From: Serripes groenlandicus
Taxonomy: Eukaryota; Mollusca; Bivalvia; Cardiida; Cardiidae
Assembly: GCA_031761405.1 (NCBI GenBank)
Contig: JASEVX010000008.1
Location: 74,878,014 to 74,942,013, forward strand
Length of the DNA stretch: 64,000 nucleotides
Reading direction: 5' to 3'
The notes beneath the pieces were generated by a model. It made no database searches. It saw only the letters and a program-made list of their open reading frames with translations, and was not told where the DNA came from. This document shows positions 51,501 to 60,041 of the stretch, piece after piece; within the stretch, counting starts at the first letter, position 1; each line of letters starts with the position of its first letter. A program made the translations under genes and the position numbers.

Positions 51501-54500
51501 AGGAAAGTCTTGCTAACAGTAACACTGTGGAAGCCAAATTTTTATAATGAGCATGTCAAAACTTTGTCAGAATGTTTGTCTTGATAATATTTAGGCTTTG
51601 TACTAATATGGGTCAACAACTTGGTTACTAGGCTAAATTTGAGAAAATTCTAGTGATACCATTAACTGCCATTTTAACTAGAGATTGAGATTTTTTTTAG
51701 GATAAATATTAGTCATAATGAGATCTATGCCAAATTCGAATATGCATGATATTAAGGATAAGGCGATGACCCGCGGCCAATCAAGCTAGTAATTAACACC
51801 GTTGTATGACACTTGAGATAAACAAGGTCGTTCAGGCTTCATTGGCACATGTTTTCATGCTCTCATACGCGATTAGAAGACGATTATTTTTATCCAGTTG
51901 CAAAATAATCGCCATTTAAGTCACAAAATTAACAAAATAATCGCCATTTGGCTACGATGGCGACCTACAGCGCAAGCCCTGACATAAAGCCATGGTAGAC
52001 AGTGGTGCAGAGGTAGAGCGTCGGCCTCTCACATCAAAGGTCCCTGGTTCGAGTCCCGTGATGAGCGGGTCCTGACTTTGGGATTTTTCCACACAATCGG
52101 CGCGAGTACTGGTTAAGTATCCAGGAAGCAGACATCGAGCGTGATTAATATAAGCTTAAAGCTTGTTTCGCAATCGATTTAAAATAAATAAGTTTAAACT
52201 AAAGCCATGGTAGTCAGGTGAGCATTACAGAGCCACCATTGTTGTTGTGTTGAGTGATAATATATGCCATGTGTTATGTTCATTTACAGGTATATTTTAC
52301 TATGCACAAGACATGTTCCTCTACTACCCGGACCAACCGCCGAATTCGCGGATTTACGTCGAATCACCGGGGAAATTCCAATTGCCGTACGAGAATGTGT
52401 TTGTTAAGACATTAGATGGGGTGTCTCTCAATATGTACTTCATCAAACATCAACAGTCCTCAAGTCATCCCACAGTCCTGATGTTTCATGGAAATGCTGG
52501 CAACATTGGACACCGGTATAAACCATATGGGCATATTTCATGCTCTTTAACCCTTTCCCACATACAACAAATCTGCAGCAGACGACTTTGAACCTATTTT
52601 ATCAAAAAATGGAAAATCTCTATAATTGAATGGATAACCTATGACTAAAAGTGGAAAATATTGTGGCATAAGGAGGAATTGCTCGTTTTGTGCAATTTCC
52701 TCTTTTGTCACTATGTTTTCAAAAAGCAGTCTGCTGCAGAGGCTTAAGAAAGCATCTATATGAGGGAAAGGGTTAATTGATCTCCACCACAACAAGACAA
52801 AATTATTGAAAATCTCTGCAAAATTTCTGCTTTTTGTCAGAATGTTTTCAAACATTGTCAGCTGCTTATACATCAAATTGTGTCTGCATGTATGAAACAG
52901 TATGCATATTATCATAATTATAACCTTTTCATTGCATATGTTTGACCCACAAAAAATCGATGGTTGGACATCACATTGGGGTGTTTCATATTGCTGTACC
53001 ATGGATTCATCCTAGTGGCTAGTTGACCTAGTCATGTGCTACATGGCTCTCATGCACATAACAATCCCGTATGATTTTTTTAAGCCCATTGATGTAAAAA
53101 AAATGATTGCGACCAATGAAAAGTCATTGGAAAGAATGTCACATTGCATTCTCCTTTAGCTATGTACACTGTTTTCTACTATTAAATATTTGTAAAAAAA
53201 AGTTTAGAGATTTTCTATAGTTTTGCCTTTAACCCTTTTCCACATACGACAATGTGCAGCAGACGACTTTGAACATGTTTTGTCAAAAAAATAGAAAATC
53301 CCTATAATTGAATGGATAACCTATGACTAAAAGTAGAAAACATTGTGGCAAAAGGAGAAATTGCTTGTTTTGAGCAATTTCCTCGTTTGTCACTTTGTTT
53401 TCAAAAAGCTGTCTGCTGCAGAGGCGTCGGAAAGCGTCTATATGAGGGAAAGGGTTAAGTCTATACAACATTATAGAAGGACAGCGAGGTGTTTTATTGC
53501 CAGGTCAGTGATTGTGTACTATATTAACCCTTTCCCTCATACAAGAATTGTGCAGCAGACGACTTTGAGCATGTTTTGTCAACAAAATAGAAAATCTCTA
53601 TAATTGAATGGATAATCTATGACTAAAAGCGGAAAACATTGGGGCAAAAGGAGAAATTGCTCTATCTGAGCAATTTCTTCTTTTGTCGCTATGTTTATAA
53701 AAAGCTGTCTGCTGCAGAGGTGTCAGAAAGCATCTATATGAGGGAAAGGGTTAACAACATGTGGAAGACATAGGTGCAGAGGTAGAGCGTCGGCCTCTCA
53801 CATCAAAGGTCCCTGGTTCGAGTCCCGTGATGAGCGGGTCCTGACTTTCGGATTTTTCCACGCAATCGGCGCGAGTACTGGTTAAGTATCCAGGAAGCAG
53901 ACATCGAGCGTGATTAATATAAGCTTAAAGCTTGTTTCGCAATCTATTTAAAATAAATAAGTTTAAACTAACATGTTTCAGTATTTATATATGTGTTTTA
54001 TTACCAGGTTAGTGATTGCGTACTATATTTACAACATGTGTCAGTGTAATATACTAATGCTGGAGTATAGAGGATACGGGAAAAGCTCAGGATCTCCCAC
54101 AGAATCTGGTAAATATTACACTCCCTCACATCCTGTTACACGTTGACATATCTGGAATTCCCTGTGTTCGAGTGGTTAGCGTTGGGGATTTCGAAACGGG
54201 GTGTCCCAGGTTCGATCCCTAGTCGCGGCACTACGGTCATGGTGGAGTGCCCTTGGGCAAGGCACATTTTCTAGCCTAGTACTGGTTTGTTTACCCAGGG
54301 ATCATGAAGAAGTGAACTGTCGCCGTGATATAACTGAAATAATGTTGAAAGCGGCATAAAACCCCAATAAATGAAATGAAACGCCGATATATCTGCAGCA
54401 GACGAACATTGAAAACATTGTTGCAAAGGGGATATTGGTCATAACAAGTGATTTTTAGCTCATCTGTTTTTCGAAGTATAAAATCGGGCTACATCATAGT

Positions 54501-57500
54501 ATATGTATTGTGATATTGTGATACCTACCCTTAGCGTCATCATCACAAAACATTAACCCTACCTCATATAACTCAAAAACAAATATAAATTTTCAAGTAA
54601 AACTTGGTACACATGTTCCTAGAAACAAGAGACATGTCTCAAAGAGTGAAAGAAGACCGCATCCGATTGGCCCATACAGGTCACATGATTGCAGCTACTT
54701 TTTCGATTGGCTTGTGAAAGTAAACGAGACAGATGCACTAAGAAGTTCCACTAAGTAATAGAACAAGGTTAGAATCCTACAATCCATTAAACATTTTATG
54801 GTGGCATAAAATTACATTGATCAGTTGTAAAGAGTCCACACATTTCTCAGTTTGAAGGGGTTTTCACCTTTATCAGTTGGAAGGGGTCTTCACCTTTATC
54901 AGTTGGAAGGGGTCTACACCTTTATCAGTTGGAAGGGGTCTACACCTTTATCAGTTGGAAGGGTCTACAAATGATTTATCAGTTGGAAGGGGTCTACACC
55001 TTTATCAGTTGGAAGGGTCTACAAATGATTTATCAGTTGGAAGGGGTCTACACCTTTATCAGTTGGAAGGGTCTACACCTTTATCAGTTGGAAGGGGTCT
55101 ACACATTTATTGGACGGAAGGGGTCTACACCTTTATCAGTTGGAAGGGGTCTACACATTTATCAGTTGGAAGGGGTCTACACCTTTATCAGTTGGAAGGG
55201 TCTACACCTTTATCAGTTGGAAGGGGTCTACACATATATCAGTTGGAAGGGGTCTACACCTTTATCAGTTGGAAGGGGTCTACACCTTTATCAGTTGGAA
55301 GGGTCTACACCTTTATTAGTTGGAAGGGGTCTACACCTTTATCAGTTGGAAGGGTCTACACCTTTATCAGTTGGAAGGGTCTACACCTTTATCAGTTGGA
55401 AGGGGTCTACACATTTATTGGACGGAAGGGTCTACACCTTTATCAGTTGGAAAGGGTCTACAAATGATTTATCAGTTGGAAGGGGTCTACACCTTTATCA
55501 GTTGGAAGGGGTCTACACATTTATTGGACGGAAGGGTCTACTTTGCTACATAATAACTTAATCTCTCTCTTCCTGTTTAAACCCTTTCCCACATACAACA
55601 AATCCACAGCAGACAATTTTTGAAAACATTGTGGCAAAAGAAGCAATTTTTTCCTTTGCCACAATGTTATCAACCACATTTTCTAAATATACTTTCATTC
55701 ATAGACATTTTCCTTATTTTCGCCTTAAAATTTTAAACGTCGTCTGCTGCAGATTTGTAGTATGTAGGAAAGGGTTACAAATTGATATGGTCAAACTTTT
55801 CACAGCTCTTATTAACCCTTTCCCTCATATAGACGCTTTCTGATGCCTCATATATATAGTGACAAAAGCAGAAATTGCTCAAAATGAGCAATTTCTCCTT
55901 TTGCCATAATGTTATCCATTCAATTATGGAGATTTTCTATTTTTTGACAAAATATGTTTAAACACGTCTGCTACAGAATTGTCGTATGTCGGAAAGGGTT
56001 ACAATTTGTTAAGGTCAATCTTTTCACAGCTCTCGTTTATGTTATTGCACAGGTTTATACAAAGATGCTGAAACAGCCCTACTCTGGCTCAAAGACCGCA
56101 AAGATGTTGATCAAAGAAATATATATTTATATGGGTGCTCACTAGGTGGCGCCGTCTCCATCAAACTAGCGTCTGATCAACGCTACACAAGTTTGCTTGC
56201 TGGGATGATAGTCGAGAACACATTTACAAGCTTGCCGGAGGTTGCAAAAAGTTTATTTCACTTGAAAGCGCTCGATTTTTTACCCACCTTTTGTTTTAAG
56301 AATAAGGTGAGTTAATTTTTCATCTCTAGATTCAGAGGTAAAGCTAATTATTATAGTGTCGATAGTCTTAAAGCACTATTCGACACTGTCCCAATACATG
56401 CTATCATTTCTTTCTTAAAGGAGATTGCACTTTACTTTAAGCTGTGATACTCTTTATCTGTCTTCATATATATATACTCTTATTATAACCCCAGATATAT
56501 AGTATATGGCGGCTATATAGGAGTCACACTTGTCGGTCCGTTGGTCTGTAGACATTTCTTGTGAACACTATTTCTCAGCAACCCTTGTTCAGAATTCAAT
56601 ATAACTTCACAAGAACGATTGATACCAAGCCTAGTTGTGCATATTGTCGGCGTGTTGCACTGGAATTATTTTAAAATGAGTTATGGCCCCTTGAATTTCT
56701 CATACATATGTATATTGTCAGGCACCAGCTGGGGGTATTCATCACCTTCAGTGATATTTCTAGTTTATATAACGTACATTTCAATTACCATTACATAGAT
56801 TTTAGTCATATAACATTATACATTCATTCATTGTTCATCTTTCATACAACAAATTTTGTATATCGTCTCCTGTTGTTAGGAGGTCAATTTATGGATAGGG
56901 GCAGAAGTTGTATGACCATCTCATATACATATATTCACCCCTATTTATTTTACATCATACTTCTCCATTACCTAGAACTTGTTTCTATTTCCATCATTTC
57001 CCATTTTATAGATAATGAACTGGATATGCTGTATAGTTCTATCAAACATATTCAATTTTAAATAATACTACATGTACTACTAAATTTTAATGCACGCTAA
57101 ATGACCTCAGCAGTCGATGCGCCATAAAACACTATACATTCATTCAGAGGTGAAGCTTAGCTAGAGAGAGAAACATATTTTTGAGAATCTACAATAAAGA
57201 GTTTGGAGGTTTATGTGAGGGTTTCAGGGCATGAAATATGTTCCCTCATCTTCACCTCTGATTTGATAATTCAGTTAAATCACCGTATTTATTTTTAGCA
57301 CAAATTTTCTAAGAAAAGGCAAGCTATCCTACTATCCTTGATGTCGGCATTGGCCTTGGATAAGATTTTGTAACTCCTCACTTTTTTTTTTAAACCATTA
57401 CAGATATTACCTTGAAACTTACCATACATGTTGATTGTTCAATATCAACAGGTCAAAGTTTGTATAAGAATTATGGCCCTTTTATTTTTAACTTAGAAAA

Positions 57501-59993
57501 ACATTAAATCTTGGTAAAATCCAAGTATTGACCTAACCCTTTTGGATACTGCTGTGAAAATTGGAATACTTTTTAACCATCATGATCCCCCAGCACGCTG
57601 TCTTACGGATAGCTCCTTTTTAATCTGTTGCCGATTCAATGTATGTTGGAAAAGTTTATTTGAGGGATCAGTGCCAATCACAACTTTCCCAATCAACTTG
57701 TATGACACTGTTGATTCCCCATTTTATCATTTCATAGGTCTTGATTAAAAAAGAGATAAATAGGACATTGACCCACATATCTCTTGTATTACTCGATCTC
57801 CTACTTTGGATAAATAATTTGGCCTTTCCATTCTTTCCAATGTTTGACAATTGTGATTCCTCTACCATCAATGGGTTAAATGTGGGAAATTAGCCAGTTG
57901 TCCGGGAAGAATGTTGTGTGGAGTACTAGTGCTAGAAAGTCGGGGGAAAATACGTTGGCTGAGCTGACAGATGTGATGTAACTGAAATACCAGTTTTATG
58001 GCGTTAAAATCTAAACAATCAATCAAACCTTCTATCAAATAATTATTATACCCCCTTGGAAGAAGAGGGGGTATATAGAAGTCACTGTCGGGCTGTCTGT
58101 CTGTCTGTCTGCCAGCAGCCATATTTTGTCCGGCCTATTTCTTACAAACCACTGGGTGGAATTCAATAAAATTTTACATGAAACTTCTATACCAAGAGGA
58201 GATGTGCATATCCTAAAGGTCTTACAATTGCATGTTATTTTACAGAGTTATGGCCCTTTTACTTATTAAGTTATGATGTAGGTCAAGGTGCTGTTTTTGG
58301 GGTATTTATCATCTTCAGTGATAGTTCTAGTATTTTGATGTTGTCAAAAGTCGTTTCTTGCAGATTTATTGTATTTTTGAAAATGTTAAGTAATACACAT
58401 ATAAAGGAGTTCAACTGAATCCTTTTCTCGTATTCAGATGATCTCTGATGCCTCTGCAGCAGACCACTTTTGAAAACATTGTGAAAGAAAAGGAGAAGTA
58501 GCTCATAATGAGCCATTTCTCTTTTTGCCACAATGTTTTCAACTCTGTTGAATTATTAAACTTTCATTTACAGATTTTTTCCAATTTTTTTACAAGATAA
58601 GTTGTCTGCTGCAGATTTGTTGTATGTGGGAAAGGGTTGACGTAATTGAAATACTTGTTTGTTATAATAAAACATATCGAGGGCTTGGCGTGAAAACCTA
58701 TTTTGAAAACCCTGGTGAAGGGGCAATTTTGACCCCTTTGTAAACAATGCAAATTTAGGTGCCATTGTTCAGAACGATTGATTGTTTGGGGTTTAATGCC
58801 GTTTTTAACAATTTCTCAGTTATATCACTGTGGCCAGTTCACCTACTCGTGCATTTCCTGGTTTTCTCACAACAGTACCCCACACATCAATCTTCCCAAG
58901 CAACTGGCTGCTTTTCCCCATAGACTAAGCCCATTGGTGGAAGACGAATGATGCATGTCACATTTACTTTTGACAAGCGTCGGAAGAAAGTTGGCTGAGC
59001 CGGGATTCGAACTCACAACCCCTGGATTGATAGCCCGCGTCGCTATCGACTGAGCTACTGGGGCTCGGCTTGCTCAGAACGAGCAATGGCACTTAAATTT
59101 CCATTGTTTACCAAGAAAAATGATCAAATGCTTATAAAGACTTCATGGTGAGGTGATTATACCAATTTAAGCTACAACCGTTTCACGCCAAGCCCTCGAT
59201 ATCTGTTACCAGAGGTTAGAATCTGGTCAATATTGTAAAATAATATTTATCCATTTCTGTTGTAGTTTATGTCAGAGTATAACATAGTGAAGGTGACCAT
59301 TCCTACGTTGTTTTTATCAGGACAAAAAGATGAGTTAATTCCGCCCTGCATGATGACATCACTTCATAATGTAAGCATATAAGAGCCATGATCTGAGAAA
59401 ACCAAGCCTAAGGTATTTGCTACAAGTAGATCCAGATCAGTAAAGCACATTCACATTGTCTGATTTGGCTCTGTGTTGTTCTCCAATTGGTCACAGAAGA
59501 TTTTAAAAAGACTTCTGTAGAACATTTTCCACTTTGATCCTTTCCATGGATGTACAGGCAAGTCTTTTACAACTGTTAAGCTTGGATGCGCAGGCAAGTC
59601 ATTAACAACTGTTAAGCTTGGATCTGTAGCATGGATGTACAGGCAAGTATTTTACAACTGTTTAGCTTGGATCAGTAGCATGGATGTACAGGCAAGTCTT
59701 TTACAACTGTTAAGCATGGATGCGCAGGCAAGTCATTAACAACTGTTAAGGTTGGATCCTGAGCATTGATACAGTGGCAAGTCTTTTAGTCGTTAAGCTT
59801 GAATCCTAAACATGGATGCTCAGGCTAGTATTTTACAACTGTTAAGCTTGGATCCTTATCATTGATACAGTGGCAAGTCTTTTACAAACCTTTAAGCTTG
59901 GATACTTAGAATTGATGTACAGGCAAGTCTTTTCAGCTGTTAAGGATGGACTTCAGGTTTGTGACCCTTAATAACTTGTTATTCAAAAGTAAA

Positions 59994-60041
<48 letters not shown>

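Noticed and set aside
54877..55561. 200-residue repetitive ORFs
   Set aside because: Entirely the 25/26-bp minisatellite, open in several frames.
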